From Bacillota bacterium (GTDB taxonomy: Bacteria > Bacillota > Sulfobacillia > JABLXB01), in the NCBI GenBank assembly GCA_024653225.1, contig JANLGA010000030.1, positions 1 to 21,073 of the forward strand: a stretch of 21,073 nucleotides of DNA, in the 5' to 3' direction. Numbering within the stretch: the first letter of the stretch is position 1; each line of letters starts with the position of its first letter. The translations under genes were made by a program, and so were the position numbers. The notes under the pieces were generated by a model. It was not told the origin of the DNA. It made no database searches and worked only from the letters and a program-made list of their open reading frames with translations. This document shows positions 6,815 through 13,882 of this stretch, one piece after another.

Positions 6815-7635
6815 GCCCGCGTCTCCCTCTCTCGGGCCCGTTCGAGGACCCCGGCGTATTCATCTGTGTACTCGGGAGCGGTCACGGTGAACAACTCGCC
6901 GATCATGAACCGACCGGGGGGTAATGGCTCGGGCGACTGCCGCGCCGCTTGGACCGGCACGGCGTTGTCCTTGTACCATTTCATCATCTCGACCGCCCCT
7001 CCCAGCTTGTTCCGCCTCCCGTAGTACGTCGGGCACTGGGACAGCACATCCACGAACGCAAAGCCGTTGTGCTCCAGGGCCTTCGCTATCAGGTTCACCG
7101 TTAGGGACGCATGGTAGGTGGTGCCGCGCGCCACGTACGTCGCCCCGGCGCCCTTCGCCAGCTCGCAGAGGTCGAACGGACGGTCTATGTTGCCGTACGG
7201 CGCCGTGCTGGCGAACTTGCCGGTCGGCGTCATCGGCGAGTACTGTCCGCTGGTCATCCCGTACGTCGAGTTGTCGAAGCACACGGTCGCGATCCTTATG
7301 TTTCTCCTCGCCGCGTGGATCAGGTGGTTTCCTCCTATCGCGGCCAGGTCGCCGTCTCCGGCGATGACTATGACGTTGAGGGACGGGTTCGCCATTTTCA
7401 CGCCCGTCGCGAATGCGAGGGCTCTTCCGTGCGTGGTGTGGAGCGTGTCGAAGTCCATGTAACCGGGGGCTCGCGAGGAACACCCGATACCGGACACTAT
7501 CACAGTCCTGTTCTTGTCCAGCCCGACCCGGTCAATCGCCCTGATCAGGCACCCCATGACGATACCGTGGCCGCACCCGGCGCACCATATGTGCGGCATC
7601 TTGCTTCTCCTCAGGTATCCCTGAATAGAAGCCAT
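6811..7635 (-). CDS. korB: 2-oxoacid:ferredoxin oxidoreductase, beta subunit (TPP-binding)
   Basis: The beta subunit binds thiamine diphosphate and one iron-sulfur cluster. In the 274 residues, HIWCAGCGHG (near residue 15) and GIGCSSR supply cysteines for the cluster, with a later cysteine in SQCPTYYGR. The thiamine diphosphate and magnesium motif is AGDGDLAAIGGNHLIHAARRN, followed by DNSTYGMTSGQYSP, which is typical of KorB. The ATG at 7635 is three bases after the korA stop and the gene overlaps korC by four bases. No separate ferredoxin-like delta subunit is present in the operon, which fits Kor-type enzymes where the single beta cluster passes electrons to free ferredoxin. Confidence 0.95.
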   Translation of the reverse strand: MASIQGYLRRSKMPHIWCAGCGHGIVMGCLIRAIDRVGLDKNRTVIVSGIGCSSRAPGYMDFDTLHTTHGRALAFATGVKMANPSLNVIVIAGDGDLAAIGGNHLIHAARRNIRIATVCFDNSTYGMTSGQYSPMTPTGKFASTAPYGNIDRPFDLCELAKGAGATYVARGTTYHASLTVNLIAKALEHNGFAFVDVLSQCPTYYGRRNKLGGAVEMMKWYKDNAVPVQAARQSPEPLPPGRFMIGELFTVTAPEYTDEYAGVLERARERETRA

Positions 7636-7638
7636 TAC

Positions 7639-8778
7639 CTACACTCCCTTGACGGCTTCGAATATCTCCTCGGGCGTCATGAGCACGCCGCCTACCTTCC
7701 CGAGGTGCACGACCGGAATCCGCCCGGCGACGGCCGATTCTACTTCGTGCACTATCTGTCCGAGATTCATTTCCGGCACCAGTATCCTGCGAGCTCCGGC
7801 GGTCAGTCGCGCGACATCCTCCCGGGGGAACGGCCACAGCGTGATGAGCCTGACGAGCCCGGCCCGTATGCCGGCCTCGCGGGCCATCCTCACCGCCCTT
7901 GATGCCGGCCTGGCGGTACATCCGTAGGCAACCACCACGACGTCGGCCCCGTGAACGTCCCGCGATTCGATCATGGTCAGCCGGGCCCTGCGCCTCTCGA
8001 CCTTCTCGCATATCCGGTTAAGGAGGTATGCGGCTTCCTCGGGGTCGTTGGTCGGAAACCCCGACCTGTCGTGTAGAAGGCCGGTGACGTGAAACCTATA
8101 CCCGTCGCCGAACGCCGCCAGCGGCGGGATGTCGCCGTCGCCCGGGTCATAGGCCGAATACCCTTCTCCGGGCGGAACCGCCGGTTTCTTGCGGTCCACC
8201 ACGGTGACTGCCTCCGGCGGCGGCAGGACCACCTTCTCCCGCATGTGCCCGATGACCTCATCGAGGAGAAGGATGACGGGGGTCCGGAGCTCCTCCGCCA
8301 CGTTGAAACAGGTGACGGTCAGGGAAAACGTCTCCGAGACGGACCAGGGGGTGAACGCCACGGTGGGATGGTCTCCGTGAGTACCCCACCTGGCTTGCAT
8401 CACGTCCCCCTGCGCCGGCGAGGTGGGCATCCCGGTACTGGGGCCGACCCGCTGTACGTCAACGATGACGCACGGCACCTCGGCCAGTGCGGCAAACCCG
8501 ATGTTCTCCTGCTTAAGAGAGAAACCGGGGCCGCTGGTGGCCGTCATCGCCTTCAAGCCCGCCAGGGAAGCCCCCACGACAGCGCCCATGCTCGCAAGCT
8601 CGTCTTCCATCTGTATGAACGCCCCACCGACCTGGGGCAGACGCTCCGCGAGCAGTTCCGCTATCTCCGTCGAAGGCGTGATGGGATAGCCCGCGAAGAA
8701 CCTCAAGCCGGCAGCGAGGGCACCCTCCACGCACGCCTCATTTCCCTGCATCAAGCGAACGCCGCCCGCCCCGACCAA
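7639..8778 (-). CDS. korA: 2-oxoacid:ferredoxin oxidoreductase, alpha subunit
   Basis: The alpha subunit contains the pyrimidine-binding half of the thiamine active site. It is 379 aa. FFAGYPITPSTEIAELLAE is the family signature, followed by QMEDELASMGAVVGASLAG and TATSGPGFSLKQENIGFAALAEVP. VQRVGPSTGMPTSPAQGDVMQARWGTHGD is also highly typical, and the C-terminal transketolase-like domain has VVAYGCTARPASRAV and VPEMNLGQ. I take the TTG at 8778 as the start because GGGAGGG lies seven bases before it. An ATG nine codons later is a weaker alternative. It follows the gntR gene by 58 bp without a visible terminator, so it is probably co-transcribed with the regulator. Confidence 0.95.
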   Translation of the reverse strand: MVGAGGVRLMQGNEACVEGALAAGLRFFAGYPITPSTEIAELLAERLPQVGGAFIQMEDELASMGAVVGASLAGLKAMTATSGPGFSLKQENIGFAALAEVPCVIVDVQRVGPSTGMPTSPAQGDVMQARWGTHGDHPTVAFTPWSVSETFSLTVTCFNVAEELRTPVILLLDEVIGHMREKVVLPPPEAVTVVDRKKPAVPPGEGYSAYDPGDGDIPPLAAFGDGYRFHVTGLLHDRSGFPTNDPEEAAYLLNRICEKVERRRARLTMIESRDVHGADVVVVAYGCTARPASRAVRMAREAGIRAGLVRLITLWPFPREDVARLTAGARRILVPEMNLGQIVHEVESAVAGRIPVVHLGKVGGVLMTPEEIFEAVKGV

Positions 8779-8836
8779 ACCTCTTCCCTCCCGGTATTGG
8801 TGACGGCAAAATCCGGTCGCCCAGCCACCGACCTCG

Positions 8837-9829
8837 TCACTCCGCCGCCTCCGGCCTCCGCTTCGCCTCGATTATCACGGACCTCAGTAGGTTAATGGAC
8901 CCCGCGTCCGGCCGGTAGACGAACTCGATTACCTCGCTGCCCCGGGGAACCAGGGCTTCAACCTCTTTTTTCCGCCCGGGCGACACGATGAACGCGTCCG
9001 CCCCCCTCAACGCCTGTGCAAGTGACTCGCGGTCGCGCGTGACGACTGTGTCTATCGTCAGGTCATCTATCCCGGCGAGCTCTATGGACTTTCTCACGCG
9101 GTCCGCGAAAACCTCGGACAGGCACACGAGGACTGCCCGCTTCCCCTTGCCGATCCGCGCGATTCGAACGATCGTGTCGAGCTGTGGATCGAGCGCGATC
9201 CCAAACACGTGCGCCGCACGGTCCGCGATGAGCGATTTCACCTCGTCGAGGTGGAAGAAGGTCGTCACTATCACGTCGGCCTGTGAAAGCCGGTCGCGGG
9301 CCGATTCGGTATTGGATCTAACGTGGTCGAGGAGGATCGGCATGATCGAGACTCCGGCGCCGAGCTCGAGCTGGCGGGAGAAAAAGTCCAGTTGCTCCCT
9401 GTTGCATTCGACGAAAGCGACCTTCACCCGCCTGAAGAGTTCCTTCTTCTCGCGCGCCCTCGACTCGGCCATGGACAAGAACTCGTCTATGCTGAAACCA
9501 AGGGAGAGGGTCTCTTCAAGGCACGCATCAATTGCCTTCATGAGCCTCTCCCTGGTTCCATCCCGCTGAAGCAGCCTGTCTGTTTCACTGACGAATGTCC
9601 CCCTGCCCTGGCGGGACGTTATGACGCCCTCGATCTCGAGCTCCCTGTATGCCGAGCTCACGGTGTTACGGCTAAGGCCGAGCTCCCTGGCCAGCTCCCT
9701 CTCCGTGGGCAGACGGGTACCCTTCGGCCAGGTCCCCAGCCGTATTCTCTGCTCGATTTGCCGCTTGACCTGAAGGTAGAGAGGGGTCCCATCCTTCCTG
9801 TCTACGTGGATTGCCCCTGTCATGTCCAT
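8837..9829 (-). CDS. GntR-family regulator with a ligand-sensor-like C-terminal domain
   Basis: The first 80 residues form a GntR winged helix-turn-helix: PLYLQVKRQIEQRI, then TRLPTERELARELGLSRNTV and YRELEIEGVITSRQGRGTFV. A helical linker (about 95-135) leads to a region from about 140 onward with alternating strands and helices (RVKVAFVECN, DVIVTTFFHLDEV, RAVLVCLSE, DAFIVSPGR). It looks like a two-lobe periplasmic-binding-protein or PrpR-N type sensor. I see no aminotransferase (MocR) or FadR/FCD helical domain. The start is the ATG at 9829 with GGAGAGGG eight bases upstream, giving 330 aa; a longer reading from 9877 has a poor ribosome site. As first gene of the kor-gdh unit it probably senses a 2-oxoacid, amino acid or related metabolite, but the ligand is unknown. 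Confidence 0.85.
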   Translation of the reverse strand: MDMTGAIHVDRKDGTPLYLQVKRQIEQRIRLGTWPKGTRLPTERELARELGLSRNTVSSAYRELEIEGVITSRQGRGTFVSETDRLLQRDGTRERLMKAIDACLEETLSLGFSIDEFLSMAESRAREKKELFRRVKVAFVECNREQLDFFSRQLELGAGVSIMPILLDHVRSNTESARDRLSQADVIVTTFFHLDEVKSLIADRAAHVFGIALDPQLDTIVRIARIGKGKRAVLVCLSEVFADRVRKSIELAGIDDLTIDTVVTRDRESLAQALRGADAFIVSPGRKKEVEALVPRGSEVIEFVYRPDAGSINLLRSVIIEAKRRPEAAE

Positions 9830-9907
9830 GGCGGCTTCCCTCTCCGTTCGGCTTCCTGGACCCTTGGACCGAGCCATTCAAATGGATCCTTCCATATCGC
9901 CCCTGAT

Positions 9908-9937
9908 ATTGTACACCGGCGCCTCGGGCGCCTTCAA
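9908..9937 (-). promoter_or_regulatory. Sigma-A-like promoter of gntR-korABC-gdhA with an internal palindrome
   Basis: On the minus strand TTGAAG (9937-9932) and TACAAT (9913-9908) stand 18 bases apart, a good -35/-10 pair. Inside the spacer is the inverted repeat GGCGCC-CGA-GGCGCC (9918-9932), whose end touches the -35 box. The place and symmetry suggest an operator, perhaps for the GntR protein encoded just after it, which would be autoregulation. Known GntR sites often have other cores, so the factor is not proven. Confidence 0.7.
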
Positions 9938-9962
9938 CTGTGGGTTTGCTCGCGATCCCGAG

Positions 9963-10001
9963 AAAACTAAAAGGCCCGCGCCACCGTCGGCCTTGCGGGC
10001 C
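9963..10001 (-). terminator. Intrinsic terminator after yajC
   Basis: On the minus strand GGCCCGC pairs with GCGGGCC (seven pairs). An inner GCC/GGC pairing lengthens the stem past a short bulge. TTTTAGTTTTC follows. It lies 22 bases after the yajC stop and ends the sigI/que/yajC transcript. Confidence 0.9.
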
Positions 10002-10023
10002 CTAGATCGAGCTGCGTCACCGC

Positions 10024-10287
10024 CTATTGCTTCACCAGGTAAGCCACGCCGGATTTCTGCAGCTCCACCTCCACGTTGGGAGCGATCCTTACCAGCAGAC
10101 TGTCGTCCTTCACCTTCGTGATGACGGCGTGCATGCCGCCGGCCGTGACTACCTTGTCACCCTCCTTCAAGGCGTTGAGCATCTCTCTTCTCTTCTTCTG
10201 CTCGCGCTGCTGGGGCCTGATGAAGAGGAAGTACATCAGCACAATGAAGAATAGCAACGGGAGCAGGCTCGTTACCTGGTTCTGCAT
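10024..10287 (-). CDS. yajC: Preprotein translocase subunit YajC
   Basis: YajC is a small accessory membrane protein of the SecDF-YajC complex. The 87-residue product has a single membrane segment at about 7-23 (SLLPLLFFIVLMYFLFI), directly followed by the family motif RPQQREQKKRREML. Then comes a small cytosolic domain with LKEGDKVVTAGGMHAVITKVKDD, also diagnostic. The ATG at 10287 has GGGAGGG six bases before it. A longer frame from 10341 adds 18 residues with no homology and no ribosome site. It follows tgt, as in many Bacillota, and is the last gene before a terminator. secD and secF are not in the window. Confidence 0.95.
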   Translation of the reverse strand: MQNQVTSLLPLLFFIVLMYFLFIRPQQREQKKRREMLNALKEGDKVVTAGGMHAVITKVKDDSLLVRIAPNVEVELQKSGVAYLVKQ

Positions 10288-10346
10288 GCGTTTCCCTCCC
10301 CGACCATGATGTTCCAGGGTCTTCGACGCGACCGAGTACAAAACCT

Positions 10347-11399
10347 TTATGGGAATTCACCCGGGGTTCGAGCGCGGTCTCGAATCTCTTCAAACCGGTC
10401 CTCGGCAATGGCCTGCCTGGCCCGTTCCATCAGCCTGACGAGGAACCGCAGGTTGTGCACGGTCGCCAGCGTGAAACCCAGGACCTCCCCGCACCTGAAA
10501 AGGTGACGGATGTACGCCCTCGAGAAATACCTGCACGCGTAGCAGTCGCATTCGTCATCTATGGGTCGTTCGTCCTCCGCGTAGGCCGCGTTCTTGATGT
10601 TGATTCGACCACTCGAAGTAAAGAGGGCCGCATGCCGGGCCAAGCGAGTCGGGAGCACGGAATCCATCAGGTCCATGCCCCTCGCGACGGCCTCGACGAT
10701 GTCGTCGGGCGAGCCCAGCCCCATCACGTACCTGGGAGAATCGCGGGGGATAAGCGGCTCCACCTCTTCGAGCATTTCGTAGGTGACCTGTTTCGGCTCG
10801 CCGACGCTCAGCCCGCCGACGGCGTATCCGTCGAATCCGATTGACACGATCCGGCTCGCGCTCCTCCTTCGCAGGTGCGGGACCGCCCCCCCCTGGATGA
10901 TTCCGAACAGCGCTCCTTCCCCGCCCGGACTGGCTGCCTTGCAGCGCTCCGCCCACCTGGCGGTCCTGTCGGCGGCTTCGGCCACCGTCAGTGGATCGCA
11001 CGGGTAAGGAACGCACTGGTCCAGTGCCATCATTATGTCCGAGCCGAGGTCGCTTTGTACCAGTATCGCCTTTTCGGGGGAGAAGAAGTGCTCGGATCCG
11101 TCAATGTGCGACTTGAACACGACGCCTTCGTCGGTCACCTTACGAAACATGGAAAGGCTCATGACCTGGAAACCGCCGCTATCCGTCAGGATCGGTCCCG
11201 CCCATCCCATGAACTTGTGGAGCCCTCCGAGACGGCGCACGACCCCGCTTCCAGGTCTCAGGTACAGGTGGTAGGTGTTGGCGAGCACGATCTGCGCGCC
11301 AGTTGACTCCACCTGCTCGGGCGTGAGGCACTTGACGGTCCCCTGGGTACCGACGGGCATGAACGCTGGTGTACTCACGGAGCCGTGAGGGGTAGTCAA
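10347..11399 (-). CDS. tgt: Queuine/preQ1 tRNA-ribosyltransferase Tgt; 5' end unclear
   Basis: Tgt exchanges guanine 34 of certain tRNAs for preQ1, the entry to queuosine. Key features seen: TPAFMPVGTQGTVK, NTYHLYLRPG, the catalytic aspartate in LTDSGGFQ (D73 in this reading), LFGIIQGG, YAVGGLSVGEP and MGLGSPDDI. A zinc site, CDCYACRYFSRAYIRHLF, lies near the C terminus. The coordinates use the first conventional start still open, a TTG at 11399 (350 aa). However, the same frame is open for another 21 codons upstream and encodes SFSVLKTADGSRARLGIL, which matches the normal N-terminal strand of Tgt. That stretch has no ATG, GTG or TTG. Just before it are an in-frame TGA (11463-11465) and, five codons earlier, an ATG that overlaps the queA stop. 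So this start may be wrong or the gene may be damaged at its 5' end. Confidence 0.9.
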   Translation of the reverse strand: MTTPHGSVSTPAFMPVGTQGTVKCLTPEQVESTGAQIVLANTYHLYLRPGSGVVRRLGGLHKFMGWAGPILTDSGGFQVMSLSMFRKVTDEGVVFKSHIDGSEHFFSPEKAILVQSDLGSDIMMALDQCVPYPCDPLTVAEAADRTARWAERCKAASPGGEGALFGIIQGGAVPHLRRRSASRIVSIGFDGYAVGGLSVGEPKQVTYEMLEEVEPLIPRDSPRYVMGLGSPDDIVEAVARGMDLMDSVLPTRLARHAALFTSSGRINIKNAAYAEDERPIDDECDCYACRYFSRAYIRHLFRCGEVLGFTLATVHNLRFLVRLMERARQAIAEDRFEEIRDRARTPGEFP

Positions 11400-11476
11400 G
11401 ATACCCAGCCTCGCCCGGCTGCCATCCGCAGTCTTGAGGACCGAAAATGACGTCGCCGCGACTCACACCCCCGTGT

Positions 11477-12496
11477 TCATCTGATGAGCATCGCGTCACC
11501 GAAAGAGTAAAACCTGTACCCGAGGCGCACGGCTTCCCGGTACGCGCGGAGCACATTCCCGGTCCCCCCGAACGCACAGGCGAGCATCAACAGGGTGGAC
11601 CTGGGCAGGTGAAAGTTGGTGAGCAGGGCGGACACCACCCGGAACCTGTAACCGGGGTATATGAATAGCGAGGTCCAGCCGGCCGCGGCCGTCAGCCCGC
11701 CGTCCGCGTCCGCGGCGCTCTCTAGTGCCCTGACCGAAGTGGTGCCGACGGCGATCACCCTGCCGCCCGCAGTCCTTGCCCGTTCTATCGTCCCGGCCGC
11801 TTCCGCGGTGATCGAGAAGTATTCCGGATGCATGCGGTGGGATTCGACCTCGTCGGCTTTCACGGGCTGGAACGTGCCCAGGCCCACGTGGAGCGTCACG
11901 AACACCGTCCACACTCCCGCCCGCCTCAATCGGTCCAGCAGCGCCTCAGTGAAGTGCAGGCCCGCCGTGGGCGCAGCGACAGAACCGGTCGAGGAAGCGT
12001 ACACCGTCTGGTATCTCTCGGGGTCGCGTATCTCAGTGCCGATGTATGGGGGAAGCGGAACGCGCCCCACCTGCTCGATCGCGCCCTGGACGTCGCCGTC
12101 GTCCGCCACCAGCTTCACTATCCTCCCGCCGAACCCCGTCCTGTCCACGACCAGCGCCCGCAAGCCGCCGAACTCGACGACCGACCCCGGTTTCACGCGC
12201 TTCCCCGGGCGGACGAGCGCTTCCCACACGTCCCCGTCAATCTTCCTGAGCAAGAATACCTCGGCCGCGCCACCGGTCTCTTTCACCCCGAGGAGTCGGG
12301 CGCGGAGTACCCTCGTATCGTTCAGTACCAAGCAATCCCCCTGGTCGAGGTACCGGGGAAGATCCTCGAAACGCGCGTGTTCGATGTCACCGCTCCTCCT
12401 GCACAGCACGAGCAGGCGCGACGCGTCCCTCGGCTCGACGGGGACCTGGGCGACCAGTTCTCTCGGAAGAAAGTAGTCAAACTCGGAAACTTTCAC
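11477..12496 (-). CDS. queA: S-adenosylmethionine:tRNA ribosyltransferase-isomerase QueA
   Basis: QueA transfers and isomerises the ribosyl group of S-adenosylmethionine to preQ1 in tRNA, making epoxyqueuosine. The 339 residues are normal for the family (about 340). The N terminus VSEFDYFLPRELVAQVPVEPRDASRLLVL is diagnostic, as are DCLVLNDTRVLRARLLG, GSVAAPTAGLHFTEALLDRL and FVTLHVGLGTFQPVK. The C-terminal part has TNFHLPRSTLLMLACAFGG and GYRFYSFGDAML. The start is the GTG at 12496 with AAGGGA about eight bases before it. It lies 24 bp after the SpoIID-like gene and its stop overlaps an ATG that would be the expected start of tgt. Together with tgt and queH it marks this locus as a queuosine locus. 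Confidence 0.97.
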   Translation of the reverse strand: MKVSEFDYFLPRELVAQVPVEPRDASRLLVLCRRSGDIEHARFEDLPRYLDQGDCLVLNDTRVLRARLLGVKETGGAAEVFLLRKIDGDVWEALVRPGKRVKPGSVVEFGGLRALVVDRTGFGGRIVKLVADDGDVQGAIEQVGRVPLPPYIGTEIRDPERYQTVYASSTGSVAAPTAGLHFTEALLDRLRRAGVWTVFVTLHVGLGTFQPVKADEVESHRMHPEYFSITAEAAGTIERARTAGGRVIAVGTTSVRALESAADADGGLTAAAGWTSLFIYPGYRFRVVSALLTNFHLPRSTLLMLACAFGGTGNVLRAYREAVRLGYRFYSFGDAMLIR

Positions 12497-12520
12497 GGCA
12501 CCCGTCCCTTCACGGCCGGT

Positions 12521-13882
12521 TTACAGCGGCGGGGACCATTCGTACCGCTCCAGCCTCGTGTTCAAGTAGTAATGTTGCAGTATGGCAGGGTACTTATGCC
12601 CGAGCAGCGCGAGTCCGCGCGCGCCCCATTGCGAGAGTCCCACTCCGTGCCCGTTCCCGCCGCCCCGGAAACAATACGTCGCCGGTAGAGACCTGGAGGA
12701 GAGTACAGCCGCCTCCGCGTCGCGGTGGGCCGCGGTTACCTGCCTGACGGCCCCATCACCGCAGAGCGCCCAGGTTCCCGTCACCCGGCGGTACGAAAGT
12801 ACGTCCTCCGCCGAGCCCCCCTCCTCCGCCACATCGAACAGGGTACTCCTCAGCCCGACGATCCTTCGAAACTCAGTCCCCCGCAGCGGGAACTCCCCCC
12901 TCGAGCCCTTCACTACCAGCCTGCTCCAGCGCCCTGATACGCCCCGTTCCGTGCCCGTGACCCCGAGGAACTCGCCTATGTCAATCCCCGCAGCCTTGAA
13001 CGCCTCCGTCATCTGGTCCCGCGTGGCCCGATACTCCCACGATCGATAGGGTGAATCGTCGTCGGGGTCGGTCACTCCCCTCAGGTAGGGTAGGGCGGAC
13101 GACCATACGAACTCGCTATTCTCGGTGTGCCCGGCGCTCGAGGAATGGTAGAAGGCCTTAATCGGTTGACCTGAGTACGTGAGCACCATCCCCTTAGTGG
13201 AGTCCACCGCGGCGTTCGAGCGCGGGTCCTCCCGGTCGAGTCCGCCGTATATTTGGCCGTCGGTCGAAGACGTGATGTCGTACGGCTCGCCCCCAGCCAT
13301 CGCGGTGAGCGCGCAGGACAGGGCGAAGGACCTGGCGGCGACGGCTTGCGCCTTGAGCGCCTCGGCCGGCCATCCCGGTGGCATCTCGCACGGAACCACG
13401 CCGTACAGGTACTCTTCGAGGGGCAGGACGTTCACAGCGGACACGCCGTACGGCCCGCCGATGACGCGCAGGCGTCCGCGATACCGAGCCTGTCCCACCC
13501 GGAACCAACCGCCGTCCCTGTCACCGGGGCCCAGCTCGAACATTTCGGAGATGAACGTCGCTCCCCCGCGGACGGCCGCTCGCAGCCCGTCCGGCGACCT
13601 GCCGAACACGACGACGCCCTCCTCGCGGAGCGTCAGAAGTACCTTCCCTCTCGCATCGGTCAACGATGAGCCGGCGTGCACGGAGGCCTCGATGGAAGCA
13701 CCCTCTCCTATCAACACCCTGATCTCGGGACAGCTCGAGATCGCCGACCCGACCGCCCCCGCGTGGCCCGCCGGGAACACAAGAAGCGCGGCCGCAGCCG
13801 CGCACAGGAGCACCACGCCACATAGCCGCGACGCGGGCGCCGCGTCACTTCCCCGACGCGCGTCGCTCCAGGGGATCAGCAC
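12521..13882 (-). CDS. SpoIID/LytB-domain protein (putative lytic transglycosylase)
   Basis: SpoIID proteins cut the glycan strands of peptidoglycan, for example during engulfment in sporulation. The 453-residue protein has an N-terminal membrane anchor or signal at about 19-44. The SpoIID domain contains LPLEEYLYGVVPCEMPPGWPAEALKAQAVAARSFAL, with E166 as the likely catalytic acid. DGQIYGG, FYHSSSAGHTENSEFVW and a late GGGNGHGVGLSQWGARGLA segment are typical. It starts at a GTG (GGGAGG seven bases upstream) inside the last codons of rsgI, a 38-base overlap, so it is translated with the SigI/RsgI pair. It may be true SpoIID or a paralogue; the spoIIQ and murAA neighbours usual for SpoIID are absent, so I leave the symbol empty. 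Confidence 0.88.
   Translation of the reverse strand: MLIPWSDARRGSDAAPASRLCGVVLLCAAAAALLVFPAGHAGAVGSAISSCPEIRVLIGEGASIEASVHAGSSLTDARGKVLLTLREEGVVVFGRSPDGLRAAVRGGATFISEMFELGPGDRDGGWFRVGQARYRGRLRVIGGPYGVSAVNVLPLEEYLYGVVPCEMPPGWPAEALKAQAVAARSFALSCALTAMAGGEPYDITSSTDGQIYGGLDREDPRSNAAVDSTKGMVLTYSGQPIKAFYHSSSAGHTENSEFVWSSALPYLRGVTDPDDDSPYRSWEYRATRDQMTEAFKAAGIDIGEFLGVTGTERGVSGRWSRLVVKGSRGEFPLRGTEFRRIVGLRSTLFDVAEEGGSAEDVLSYRRVTGTWALCGDGAVRQVTAAHRDAEAAVLSSRSLPATYCFRGGGNGHGVGLSQWGARGLALLGHKYPAILQHYYLNTRLERYEWSPPL

Noticed and set aside
11463..11465. UGA of tgt as a selenocysteine codon
   Set aside because: Tgt has no catalytic cysteine at its N terminus, and only a four- to five-pair hairpin follows, which does not look like a bacterial SECIS element. 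An error, mutation or odd start is more likely.
11179..11577. Minus-strand frame overlapping the queA-tgt junction
   Set aside because: It runs out of frame through the conserved parts of both queA and tgt. It could only matter if tgt used a frameshift, but the tgt frame is continuous after the TGA.
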